Source: Serripes groenlandicus
Lineage: Eukaryota > Mollusca > Bivalvia > Cardiida > Cardiidae
Length of the DNA: 64,000 bases
Direction of reading: 5' to 3'
Assembly: GCA_031761405.1 (NCBI GenBank)
Contig: JASEVX010000081.1
Coordinates: 551,024 to 615,023, forward strand
Positions 58,401 to 64,000 of this stretch are shown in pieces (within the stretch, counting starts at the first letter, position 1; each line of letters opens with the position of its first letter). The position numbers were made by a program, and so were the translations under genes. The notes beneath the pieces are model-generated. The model was not told where the DNA came from and searched no databases. It saw only the letters and a list, made by a program, of their open reading frames with translations.

Positions 58401-61400
58401 ATGAGATACATGTAAGCGTAACTTAACTCAAAATTGGTGATTATGTACTTTTCAACATATTTTATTTAATACTTGTTTATTACATTGTAAATACTAATCA
58501 ATCGACGTATTTCTATCACGGAGGCAGATCTGAATCGCCGCATATTGAGATACATTATTATTTGATTTCTAAGAGAACAATTATCGTTCATTTATTTAGC
58601 TGTATGTTTTAGATTGTGCCGATGGAAAGTATGGTGAATCCTGTAGCAATGAGTGTGGACAATGTTTTAATGGAACCGCTTGTGACAAGGTCAATGGAAG
58701 ATGTTCCTCCTGCGCTGAAGGGTTTATGGGAACTCAATGCCGGCCTTGTAAGTGTTACAATTTCTGTTAGAAAATGAATTGTGATTTGAAAAGTGCTGTA
58801 TACCGTATATTTACAATATTTCAGTCATATGATAGCGTTTTTTTTATATAAATCCAGTATCCCCCCCCCTATTGTATTTATCACAAGGGCGCAAACGTTT
58901 TGCATGTAGTTCTATCCCCCTAACATTCTCAGTACCAATGAGAAAGAGAATAATTGTGTCGCCATTTTATTGCAGGTTCAGGAAAAACAAAATGTTGACA
59001 CTTTCTATCATTCTGACAGTGTAAAAGTATTGAGTTTAGGATTTTTTTCTTTCTGTTGCCATGGCAACAACCAACATTGTGCATGGAAGTAATTTCTTTG
59101 AAAAGGTACCAAACAAGAAATATCCCTGTGAAGTTTCATAACAATTGGCCAGGCGGTGGGTTAGGAGAAGATGTCGTTTGAAGCAATCTCTATGAAAAAC
59201 CGATGAAGCCCGAAACGGGGCCAATATTGAACACAGGAACATACTTTGATAAATTCTGGTAAAGGACCATGAGACAATGCTTCACACCAAATATCTTATC
59301 TCAAGACTTTCGGTTTCAGACAATTAGATTTTCCCTAGATATATATATATATATATATATGTAAAACAAGTTGCCCCAGGGGCGTTTTAGAACAATATTG
59401 TTAGTGGAACACTGAACAACGCTATACACTAAATATCTAAACTATAGGCCTTGACATTTATGTCAAGATGATTTTCATAATAGTTCATTTCGGTTCCGAT
59501 TGCAACCGGAGTTATTCTGCATGAAATGTATTTCTTTAAACGATATTGAAAGGGCACCTACAAAGTATGGAGCACTTCTCTTCCCAGATGAGCCAAAAGA
59601 ACAAATGTATTCTCTTCAAAAGGTACCAGATAATGTGATTGTTTCTTATGTTAATTATGATCTGACAATGTAGAAACGATTATAAAAGTAGCCATTTATG
59701 TTTAGAAATAATAAGAATAGTTGAAAATCAAAAAAATGTCTTTGATAAAAAAAAAAAATTGAATTTGTATCTGTATGTTATACATGTTGTGTTAAAATTG
59801 CAGCCTGTTCAGACGGTTTCTATGGTGACAACTGTGAACGTCTGTGTGGTAACTGTAAAGGTTACAAAATAAATGAAATTTGTGAAGCGGGATGTGGAAC
59901 AGGCTACAAAAGACAACTATGCATTGAAGGTAAGTTTGTAAACTAAATGCATGGAGCGCTTTATCATCATTGCACGGCATGAATGATATATCCTGTTTAA
60001 AGATCAAACACTAAACCATGTTTTGTGAGTATATATATTACTCAATCAGATAAAGTGAAATTTATCATGACCCCATATTGATGCAATGCTATTTGTTTTA
60101 TTGATGTTCATGCTTGTGACATTAAAATAAGCCTGCATTATCTAGTATAACAAATTACTGTTTAGAAATTTTAACTCAGCGAAATATGCTTGATTTATTA
60201 TGGTACGGTATAATGAGGCACCCATGAACGATGCGTACTACATGGTGTACATGTGCATGATTTATATGTTAAATTGATTCATATGTTAAATCGATTCATA
60301 TGCCGTGCCATAATTTCGATTACAAATGTTACGTTGGGTGAAACATGTCTACGCATTTCAGGTCAAATTACGCCAAATAAATGCGCGGTCATGCTGGTGT
60401 ACAGAAAAATAGTCCCTAAAACAACATTGTTTGCGTAGAAATGAGTGTATACCATCACCAGAATGGATTGAATATATGACAGTGAGTTTAAATGCATGGC
60501 AAATGTATATAGGATGCACTGGAAATGATTGATTTGATAACTTTAGTATTTTGACCATGTTTGAAAGTGAAACAAGAGAAGGCCTGTTTTGTCCAGGCAC
60601 GATTTGGTCTAAAATGGCGGTACAGGGGACAAATTTGTTGTTGGTACGTATTCAGGCTGCTGGCTTTCTCATTACAAATGTTAACAGCATATTGTTTGAA
60701 ATATGCTTAATAGGCAGAACTATTTAGTATGTAAATTTTCCATAAACTTTCTTTTTCTGATAAGTTAATATAATCAATATATACAAATGCTTTTAAATAA
60801 GGATCCTAATAAATTATGCAGATACGTTGTGATTCACATGTAGTTTTAATATGAAATTGATCTGAACAATGAGATATAACTTACATTGAGCAACGATGTC
60901 ACTTTTTACCAAGGTTTCCTATAGATTTCGGTATGATTTACCTTTCAGATAACCTTTAAACAACCGTTATATTTTCAGGTATATTATAATGATGAAAGAT
61001 TTTTATCAAGAGAGTAAACCCTTTTTCCGAAATAATTGTTCTACATTTCTATACACACATATACAATCAGATTGTTTATTGTAGAAGAATCGCCTCCAGG
61101 GAAAGAATCTTACTCTGTTCCAGTAGGCTTAGCGATTGGTGGAACGGCTGGTACAATCCTGGTTATTGAAGCTTTTGTCGGAGCTATTGTATATCTGATA
61201 TGGAAGAGGTAAAGTAAAGCTGCATATTTTGTCACTTATCAGTCCCCCCCCCCATAACGCCTTTAGATTGTACGAAGTACTGTCTAAAACATGTGACGTC
61301 CTTTCATGATGAAAGGTGTTATGTATAATTATACATGTATATCAGTTTAAGTGATTGAAACGCAATGTGTATGGTTCAATCGGTATTTAGTTATATATTT

Positions 61401-62870
61401 TATTTTAATTATATACATAGCTTTGTAATGAAACACATTGATATATTAAGTAACCATTCTTTGTATCCGCTGTTTTTTGGCTTAAATCTGTTCGTTACCT
61501 GGGTTTATTTCATCGTCTTTTTGTATGACATAACGTAAACGGGTTTTAGAAACTTTTACGAAATACCAACGTGATCCTGTCAGAATGAATTGTTTTATGA
61601 AAAAAGCAACGCAACCAAATCCAGGCGCGGATACGTCGAGGATAGTCGTGTGAATAGAGCAGCGGATAGTTATAAAAGCGTGTGTTAAGGCTGGGATGAA
61701 ACCAAGAGACACCTGGATAAAATTCCACCGATGATGGGACTAATAAAGAGTTCAATGAAGATTGTGTTTAATTGACACAACGTTTTCGTAATGTTCGTGA
61801 TGATACAAGTGTAAATAAAAGAAGCGGTACCCACAGGATTGTGACCTCATAGATAACATGAAAAGCGTCAATTCGTCAGATCGACAGAAACCAATAGACG
61901 TCATCGCGGATTTTATATGACTGAGTCACGGATCTGTTAATAAAGAAATCCACAACAATCTAGGTATGAATAAAGAGTGTCCAAGATGGGTCCATTGCCT
62001 ATGAAGTCAAAGCATATTGAAACCAGAGTTGAAACATCTGAGAAAGTGACACATTATCAAAGAAATCGTGATCGTTGAATAATTTACTATTGCAACGATA
62101 TGTGTAATTAACCGTGGTATAATGTGCCATTGCTCCGGCTATTAGCATGATTGCATCATTTGGAAAGTGCACAGCCAAAGTCAACCTGGATCCCATGGAG
62201 TGTATTTAAACAAACAGAATTTATAAAACACAATCGATGTTTGGAAACTTGAATCTGGAATACCCGTAGTTGATTATGACCGATGAAGGTATGTACATGT
62301 ATTTTTGAAATGGCCTGTTGTCTCTTCGTTCATGAATTTGTATGACGTAATCTAATCGGATGAAAGTGAAATAATGAAGTATGCAATGACTGCATTCTTT
62401 TCTGTATTACGTGATCATAGACATACTCAGGCAGTAGAATGGGAAGTGTGTTGGCAACATCGTGTGCCTTATAGATTCTAATGTATTGCGTTTTCAAAGA
62501 TATTCATGAGTAAAAATTGCAGTAATTTTCAAATTATGCTTTACACATTAATCATTGATTCGTACTTTTACATTATATATACATGTATGTTATTAACCTA
62601 CTTGTAACCTTTTATGTGGTGACAACAGGTAACTGACTGAAGTCAAATTGCTTTTGTAAACAAAGATTTAAACATGCCTCGAAATAAACCTATGATATAT
62701 CAATTACAAAAAAATAAAATTGACACATGTAATTTCCTATTTGTTCCAGAAATAACCTTTAATAGTCAATGTATTTTCCATTCAAACGATGACATTTTTT
62801 AAATTTGTTTAACAGGACATACATTATAACATTTCGTACCAGAGCTCTCCTGATATCAATCAACGTGTAG
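31434..62870 (+). CDS. Lectin-fold / EGF-repeat single-pass receptor, MEGF10/Draper-like (whole gene model)
   Basis: The gene model joins 12 exons (31434-31485, 33651-33887, 47428-47622, 52920-53054, 54043-54180, 54439-54582, 54878-55015, 55568-55705, 57884-58021, 58613-58747, 59804-59929, 61085-61208) plus a tentative last exon (62816-62870). The first 12 give 566 codons in one open frame. Predicted layout: signal peptide 1-18; galactose-binding/F-type-lectin-like domain about 22-161; eight EGF-like modules 162-525; membrane helix about 537-565. All junctions before the membrane exon are phase 1. The EGF part resembles Draper, CED-1 and MEGF10/11, which sit in the plasma membrane of phagocytes and bind apoptotic cells or particles. 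The lectin-fold head in place of an EMI domain is different. A recognition role is inference. Exons were found by eye from splice signals and cysteine spacing; transcript data would settle the ends. Confidence 0.85.
32920..32991 (+). mobile_element. tRNA-like head of a SINE (or tRNA pseudogene)
   Basis: The D-arm TTAGCTCAGTTGGTAGAG is textbook, and GGGTCCGAGCCC resembles a B box. The anticodon stem-loop would be CTCGA/CCCCAAA/GCGAG, with a mismatch and no T at position 33. The acceptor stem pairs poorly. It is therefore not a working tRNA gene. Sequence following the head is T-rich, as in a SINE body. Confidence 0.65.
33290..33476 (-). mobile_element. tRNA-derived SINE, minus strand
   Basis: On the minus strand GGTAGAGC opens the head, which ends in a textbook B box (GGGTTCGATCCCC) and GGCCGGGT-like sequence. 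A body follows with ATACCAAATAATTT and ATGGTAGTAATGGCTGC. The 5' end is cut just before GGTAGAGC. Confidence 0.7.
33651..33887 (+). CDS. Exon 2: first half of F-type-lectin-like / galactose-binding domain
   Basis: Codes for residues 18-96. Acceptor TTGCTTTCAG, donor AATC/GTAAGT, 237 nt, phase 1 at both ends. Family landmarks are the N-terminal NKAVKAI, the MVDGDLRTDAG turn, CSIT, and NPWYELDLGKSHRINKIDVIGR, which matches the FTP/fucolectin core (PWW-VDLG--Y-I). In F-type lectins fucose is held by His52, Arg79 and Arg86 (eel numbering). Here the His position is Ile62, the 26-residue spacing to Arg89 is kept, and the position seven further on is Asn96. Classical fucose binding is therefore unlikely. 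Confidence 0.85.
34485..34870. repeat. Two-copy direct repeat, about 297 bp apart
   Basis: CAACGTGTACAGGGTCC...GGCACTAACCCCGATGTACG at 34480-34555 is repeated in diverged form at 34778-34852 (TAACGTGTATCGCG... GGCACTAACCGCGATGTATG). Each is followed by a CTTTGTGAAAA word. Confidence 0.75.
35085..35880. repeat. Dispersed repeat units (GGTTGCTG-GGCATCAGAAAA type)
   Basis: TTGGTTGCTGCGGCATCAG at about 35170 recurs at 35748 and, diverged, near 45100. Flanking words (GGTCCTCTTTCGAAGTTGT, CTTCTTCTCCAGAATCCGC) recur too. These look like fragments of the same dispersed family as 43014-46165. Confidence 0.65.
35960..37210 (+). repeat. Left arm of a large inverted pair (partner 56330-57745)
   Basis: The segment reads GATGACGGCCTGGGGGCTGC, then a CTCACCTGAGTGCAAGAGCTC word, then two to three degenerate 160-bp units (GGCCTAGTGACCTAGTTT, ATGACCCATATTCGAAC), then TTGTGATAAACTGTGTGTTAA and GGTCAATGTCTGCCCGAT. 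Each block appears in reverse complement and reverse order in 56330-57745. Confidence 0.9.
37220..37490. repeat. 155-bp tandem repeat (about 1.7 copies) behind a G19 run
   Basis: TCGGGCACGGGCC at 37241 and TCGGGCACTGGCC at 37396 start matching units that include CCCGCTAAATCCGCCACTAC and TTTGTTTACCATTCATTTT. A 19-base G run at 37220-37238 precedes the first unit, and a shorter G-rich run precedes the second. It is GC-rich against its surroundings. Confidence 0.85.
38540..38990 (+). repeat. Left inverted arm: tandem ACATCTTGC repeats
   Basis: It begins TATGGAAGGGTATTAACGC and then consists of 14- and 21-bp units (ACATCTTGCGTTGT and GACATGCACATCTTGCTTTGT), often paired as a 35-bp unit. The reverse complement forms the partner at 40255-40696. 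Similarity between arms is very high, including the unique AAATTGCATCTTTCCTTCG segment. Confidence 0.9.
39300..39955. repeat. Dispersed bivalve-type repeat, 3-4 tandem units with a palindromic end
   Basis: About 170-bp units carry GATGTTCCTTAGGAGACCC, CCAAGATTGTTCAAATT, CATGGCTGCCAAGGG and GGGGCTAGTTTTCCTTATAT. The last part ends with the palindrome AGGGCCATCATGGCCCT, then CTTGTTTT. Similar units fill 43014-46165. Confidence 0.8.
40255..40696 (-). repeat. Right inverted arm of the 38.1-41.2 kb element
   Basis: Reverse complement of the left arm, with GCAAGATGTGCATGTCACAA and GCAAGATGTACAAA units, ending in GCGTTAATACCCTTCCATA. Together with the left arm it could form a stem of over 400 bp around a 1.26-kb loop. 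Confidence 0.9.
41850..42110 (+). mobile_element. tRNA-derived SINE, family 2
   Basis: The head has AGATAAGGTGGTAGCG and GTGAGTTTAATCCG (A- and B-box-like). The body has GAAAAGCAGACAGTTGCTCG and the end AAAACGGGTTAAACCCC. It lines up with 22562-22845. Confidence 0.8.
42605..42727. mobile_element. 123-bp GC-rich foldback
   Basis: The arms mirror each other almost fully: CGGGCGTGAACATCTGCGG against CCGCAGATGTTCACGCCC, then ATGTTTATGCCC against GGGCATAAACACAT, around the GTGC-TTT-GCAC centre (42661-42671). There are a few unpaired bases near 42640 and 42690. No clear target-site duplication. Confidence 0.9.
43014..46165. repeat. Block of dispersed bivalve-type repeats
   Basis: Two runs (43014-44250 and 44944-46165) of degenerate 150-180 bp units with AAAACATGG, CGGGGCTTC/GGGGCTAGT, TTTTCCTTATA, GAAAACTTTAAAAATCTTCTC and GACCCTCTACAAA words. 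The first run opens with a CACTGGCTGAAAGCCAGT inverted repeat; the last ends with CGCCTCTTGTTTTC. No coding signal; 44250-44940 between them is featureless. Confidence 0.75.
47428..47622 (+). CDS. Exon 3: second half of the F-type-lectin-like domain
   Basis: Codes for residues 97-161. Acceptor ATATTACCAG, donor GGAG/GTGAGG, 195 nt, phase 1 at both ends, continuing the exon 2 frame (C + AA gives Gln97). The sequence has the HFQNMQIMFR strand in the place where F-type lectins have RLSNVEIRVG, and closes with YILLVLRH and FTICELTVYG, the C-terminal strand typical of galactose-binding-like folds (LCEVEVYG). The Cys pair that follows RGD in classical F-type lectins is absent. Confidence 0.83.
48007..48512. 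mobile_element. 506-bp element with 134-bp terminal inverted repeats
   Basis: The left arm 48007-48140 (GGTTCATAAATGATTTTTCTC to GCGCTGACGTCAC) is mirrored by 48379-48512. Arms are about 90% alike by eye, with differences clustered near the NTGCGCCGGCGCA / TACGCCGTCGTTT part. The centre of 238 bp is AT-rich. No transposase, so non-autonomous. A target-site duplication was not evident. TGACGTCA, a CRE-like word, sits at the inner edge of each arm. Confidence 0.88.
48640..48850 (-). mobile_element. tRNA-derived SINE, minus strand (related to family 2)
   Basis: On the minus strand the head reads CTAGCTCAATCAGTAAC and GTGTTTGAACCC (A and B boxes). The body has ACAGTTGTCTGGAGTACTGG and AATGTCAGGAAAC, comparable with CATCAGGAAAC in family 2. 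Confidence 0.7.
49126..50393 (+). mobile_element. 5'-truncated LINE with target-site duplication
   Basis: An 11-bp duplication, AACAAGTAAAC, brackets the insert (49126-49136 and 50383-50393). Inside are the last 304 codons of a LINE ORF2, a 3' UTR of about 300 nt, and an A-rich tail. The truncation point coincides with the first ATG, so the open frame starts at the junction by chance. Confidence 0.92.
49137..50051 (+). pseudogene. LINE ORF2 C-terminal fragment (zf-RVT region)
   Basis: The 304-codon frame is uninterrupted but lacks the endonuclease and reverse-transcriptase domains. It resembles the last third of the LINE at 6070-10301 in layout: IIWNN...FYKDWYEKGI, then FQYKVLTQILPTNKDL, then the zinc-knuckle CDFCSSYVETIEHLFWEC. 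Sequence differs enough to be another family or subfamily. The absence of any stop or shift suggests a young insertion. Without the catalytic parts it is not functional. Confidence 0.92.
51700..52194 (-). pseudogene. LINE ORF2 remnant, minus strand
   Basis: The 103-codon frame (52194 to 51883) has the pattern seen before the zinc knuckle in many invertebrate LINEs: KQRIKDQFIQDWHCTLN, FYRSIHDFHFQPYLD, and KYRNFLSRLRTSSRRLAIETGR. After a frame break the minus strand goes on with KPFCGRVCFPCNLIKDEFNF, the knuckle, and then YTDLRKTNIRKYY. So the remnant reaches to about 51700. A diverged relative is at 5262-5620. Confidence 0.82.
52920..53054 (+). CDS. Exon 4: EGF-like module 1
   Basis: Residues 162-206; 135 nt; acceptor TTGAATTCAG, donor GCTG/GTAATG. 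Eight cysteines: CNNGEFGDYC, CHC, GDQC, GIC, GKC, EKC. Differs from the others by the tight CHC pair and the extra residue in PSGKC. GYSGEKC closes the module as in Draper-type EGFs. Confidence 0.88.
54043..54180 (+). CDS. Exon 5: EGF-like module 2
   Basis: Residues 207-252; 138 nt; acceptor AATATTCCAG, donor CAAG/GTTAAC. Eight cysteines in the pattern C-x8-C-x3-C-x2-C-x5-C-x6-C-x3-C-x7-C (CQNRTYSSGC ... CGNC ... GICPGRC ... GALC). The usual YG before the second Cys reads YSSG. Phase 1 at both ends. Confidence 0.87.
54439..54582 (+). CDS. Exon 6: EGF-like module 3
   Basis: Residues 253-300; 144 nt, the longest EGF exon. Acceptor GTATTTCAG, donor CTGC/GTATGT. Eight cysteines: CNANYYGQYC, CGSC, DTC, GIC, NGC, GIC. 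Two extra residues lie before the last Cys (YLDGHGIC). Confidence 0.88.
54878..55015 (+). CDS. Exon 7: EGF-like module 4
   Basis: Residues 301-346; 138 nt; acceptor TCTTCCAG, donor ACAG/GTCAAT (a weaker donor than its neighbours). CDPGYYGKNC, CGYC, TVC, GTC, SGC, DLC give eight cysteines with the standard spacing. Confidence 0.88.
55568..55705 (+). CDS. Exon 8: EGF-like module 5
   Basis: Residues 347-392; 138 nt; acceptor AATAAATAG (poor pyrimidine tract), donor CAGT/GTATGT. CDDGFYGDGC, CGNC, TTC, GLC, LGC, SYC give eight cysteines. NGT and NGS offer possible N-glycosylation sites. Confidence 0.87.
56330..57745 (-). repeat. Right arm of the large inverted pair (partner 35960-37210)
   Basis: In reverse complement it follows the order of 35960-37210 block by block (GACGGCCTGGGGGCTGC, CTCACCTGAGTGCAAGAGCTC, the 160-bp units, TTGTGATAAACTGTGTGTTAA, CGGTCAATGTCTGCCCGAT). 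It is longer mainly because of the SINE at 57133-57342. It is either a 1.2-kb transposable element present twice or an inverted duplication. Confidence 0.9.
57128..57347 (-). mobile_element. tRNA-derived SINE with GCATT target-site duplication
   Basis: On the minus strand the head has GGTACAGAGGTAGAGCG and the B box GGGTTTGAATCCC. The body ends near AATATATAAGTTTAAACT. GCATT lies on both sides (57128-57132 and 57343-57347). The partner copy at 35960-37210 has the uninterrupted site (TTTGAAATATGCAAAACTCA), so the empty site is visible in the same window. Confidence 0.88.
57884..58021 (+). CDS. Exon 9: EGF-like module 6
   Basis: Residues 393-438; 138 nt; acceptor GTTATTGTAG, donor GAAG/GTAATT. 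CVDGSYGDNC, CGNC, TVC, GVC, TGC, DLC give eight cysteines. It is the closest relative of exon 11; the match continues into the following intron, so the two come from a recent duplication. Confidence 0.88.
58613..58747 (+). CDS. Exon 10: EGF-like module 7
   Basis: Residues 439-483; 135 nt; acceptor ATGTTTTAG, donor CCTT/GTAAGT. CADGKYGESC, CGQC, TAC, GRC, SSC, TQC give eight cysteines. An alternative acceptor TTTATTTAG lies 15 bases earlier but would not keep the frame pattern. Confidence 0.87.
59341..59360. repeat. (AT)10 microsatellite
   Basis: Perfect TA dinucleotide run in intron 10. Confidence 0.95.
59804..59929 (+). CDS. Exon 11: EGF-like module 8, one cysteine short
   Basis: Residues 484-525; only 126 nt; acceptor AAATTGCAG, donor GAAG/GTAAGT. 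Compared with exon 9 it lacks 12 nt, so GNCKDDTVCNKING becomes GNCKGYKINE and the fifth cysteine is lost. Seven cysteines remain, leaving one unpaired. The frame and splice signals are intact, so it is probably still expressed, but it may fold differently or form an intermolecular disulphide. Confidence 0.85.
61085..61208 (+). CDS. Exon 12: juxtamembrane segment and transmembrane helix
   Basis: Residues 526-566; 124 nt; acceptor TTTATTGTAG, donor AGAG/GTAAAG, entering in phase 1 and leaving in phase 2. ESPPGKESYS is a short linker. VPVGLAIGGTAG then TILVIEAFVGAIVYLIW forms a helix of about 29 residues with GxxxG-like packing (GGTAG) and one acidic residue, Glu554, in its middle. LysArg follows at the cytosolic side, as expected for a type I protein. 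A frameshifted copy is at 17252-17374. Confidence 0.87.
62816..62870 (+). CDS. Tentative last exon: short cytosolic tail
   Basis: A strong acceptor (ACATTTTTTAAATTTGTTTAACAG) precedes it. Joined to exon 12 in phase it adds R-TYIITFRTRALLISINV then TAG, a very short tail with no known signalling motif. In another frame the same exon reads DIHYNISYQSSPDINQ and on to TGA at 62876-62878, which looks more like a tyrosine-bearing tail but would need an extra exon changing the phase. No such exon was found with confidence between 61209 and 62815. Confidence 0.35.
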
Positions 62871-63245
62871 TGATGTGATCATGGGCTTCACTGGCATCTT
62901 ATTACAAGAATGGTCCCCTGTAGCTGCGGATTGAAGCATTGTTATTTCATATCAACATAAGGAATGTGAACTGTCGCTTCTATTATAGCATATATCTAAG
63001 AGTTTGAATACTCTGGATTTTGCAAAACATATAATGCAGTTGTGAGCAACACATTGTTTGTATAATCATTTCATATATAATTGTTTATGAGTTTGTGTAT
63101 GTTATGGGACTCTTGTTCTGCCTGACAATTGTATATAATATTATTTGTATAAGACAGCAGAGGTCTTACAATAATCCTTACAGTTACTGCAGCAATGTTA
63201 TCTTATACTCTTAGTAAAAACACAATTATGTGGCACCAACTAAGA

Positions 63246-63384
63246 TTATTGTCACAAAAATGACAATAAATCTAAAATTAACCCTGGATATGTTAATAAC
63301 ACATGTATGTATTGAGTAGAATGTCTTTTAATGTATACATTCATATAACATGATACTTAATTAATGATTTATTACCAAAATAAA
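63246..63384 (+). terminator. Candidate polyadenylation signals for the receptor gene
   Basis: AATAAA occurs at 63265-63270 and 63379-63384. The first overlaps a perfect 9-bp hairpin (TTATTGTCA at 63246-63254 and TGACAATAA at 63261-63269). In AT-rich DNA such hexamers are common, so assignment is tentative. Confidence 0.35.
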
Positions 63385-63513
63385 CCCTACTTGGTGTAAA
63401 CTGTTGCGGAAGACAACTTCAAAAAATATCATAGAGAATATGATTATATTATTCTGTATCTTTGTTACTATCAATAATTCTTTAGCAAATATTCTAAACT
63501 CTTATTCATATTA

Positions 63514-63726
63514 TTAACCCTTTTCCTCATAGACATTTTATGATGCCTCTGCAGCAGACAATTTTTAAAACATTGTGACAAAATGACAAACTCATTTAAT
63601 TTTCAAAAACTAGTAATCTGTCCTTTTTGGCACAATATTGACATTATTTCTATAATTCTTCCTTCATTTATAGAGATTTTCCATAATTTCATCTAAGAGA
63701 AGTATCTGTATGTTGGAAAGTGTTAA
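63514..63726. mobile_element. TTAA-flanked MITE, 213 bp
   Basis: Ends TTAACCCTTTTCCTC and, inverted, TTAACACTTTCCAAC. Inner words CCTCTGCAGCAGACAA and AAACATTGTG place it with 20393-20608 and 14754-14992. A fragment of the same family may lie near 51371 (TTAACGCCTCTGCAGCAGAC). Confidence 0.75.
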
Positions 63727-64000
63727 GATGTTACTCAGAATAACCCTTGTTATTCGCCCATAGGACTTGAATATGGGGAAACCTATGGCGTCCGACTGGT
63801 TGGCGTCCTGACATTGTCAGCTCTCTAAGTGACTTAGTCTAACAGTTTTATCCGATCCTCACCAAACTTGTTAAACATGTTAGTGGGTATACGGTTCGGC
63901 CAAGTACAATAACCAGCACAATCACACAAGGCATTTTTCGATTTTTGCCATTATAAATCCAAAATTGTTCAAATTAGCCTCGCCTGGGTCAGTAAGTCTA
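63727..64000. other. Right edge of window
   Basis: No gene is supported. TCCGATCCTCACCAAACTTGTT and CCAAAATTGTTCAAATTAGCC are words typical of molluscan dispersed repeats, so a further copy probably continues beyond the edge. Confidence 0.4.

Overview
The window is eukaryotic and animal. Coding sequence is split into short exons with GT/AG introns, and the rest is AT-rich DNA full of LINEs, tRNA-derived SINEs, foldback elements and tandem repeats. Several dispersed repeats look like those common in bivalve molluscs: degenerate units containing CATGGCTGCCA / GGGCGGGGCTAG, and an end reading AGGGCCATCATGGCCCT followed by CTTG. My best reading is a lophotrochozoan, most likely a bivalve. The species cannot be named from the sequence alone.

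Layout, left to right. Positions 1-3450 are a 47-bp satellite that runs off the left edge, and it carries a tiny hairpin insertion. Positions 3451-11125 are decayed satellite-related DNA interrupted by a nearly intact 4.2-kb L1/Tx1-like LINE (6070-10301) with an 11-bp target-site duplication. Positions 11255-31400 hold no gene I can support. They contain a pyrimidine-rich tract, a frameshifted copy of a transmembrane exon (17252-17374) inside a segmental duplication, a (CTT)n microsatellite, several SINEs, TTAA-flanked MITEs, foldback elements and three tandem arrays.

Positions 31434-62870 hold one gene on the + strand. It encodes a single-pass receptor: a signal peptide, a split galactose-binding / F-type-lectin-like domain (two exons), eight one-exon EGF-like modules of the MEGF10/Draper/CED-1 sort, a transmembrane exon, and a probable short terminal exon. 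Every exon junction up to the transmembrane exon is phase 1, so the assembled frame is continuous over 1,700 nt. The introns, the largest being 13.5 kb, are packed with repeats. These include a 3.1-kb TA-flanked element with about 440-bp inverted arms made of tandem repeats, a pair of inverted 1.25-1.4 kb copies 19 kb apart, a 506-bp terminal-inverted-repeat element, and a 5'-truncated LINE with its target-site duplication.

The gene looks like a phagocytic or scavenger-type innate recognition receptor: a lectin-fold head on an EGF stalk. The residues that classical F-type lectins use to bind fucose are mostly replaced, so what it binds is open. The most useful leads are this domain combination, the EGF module that lost a cysteine, the dead transmembrane-exon duplicate 44 kb upstream, and three unrelated-looking foldback elements built on the same plan (inverted arms made of short tandem repeats).
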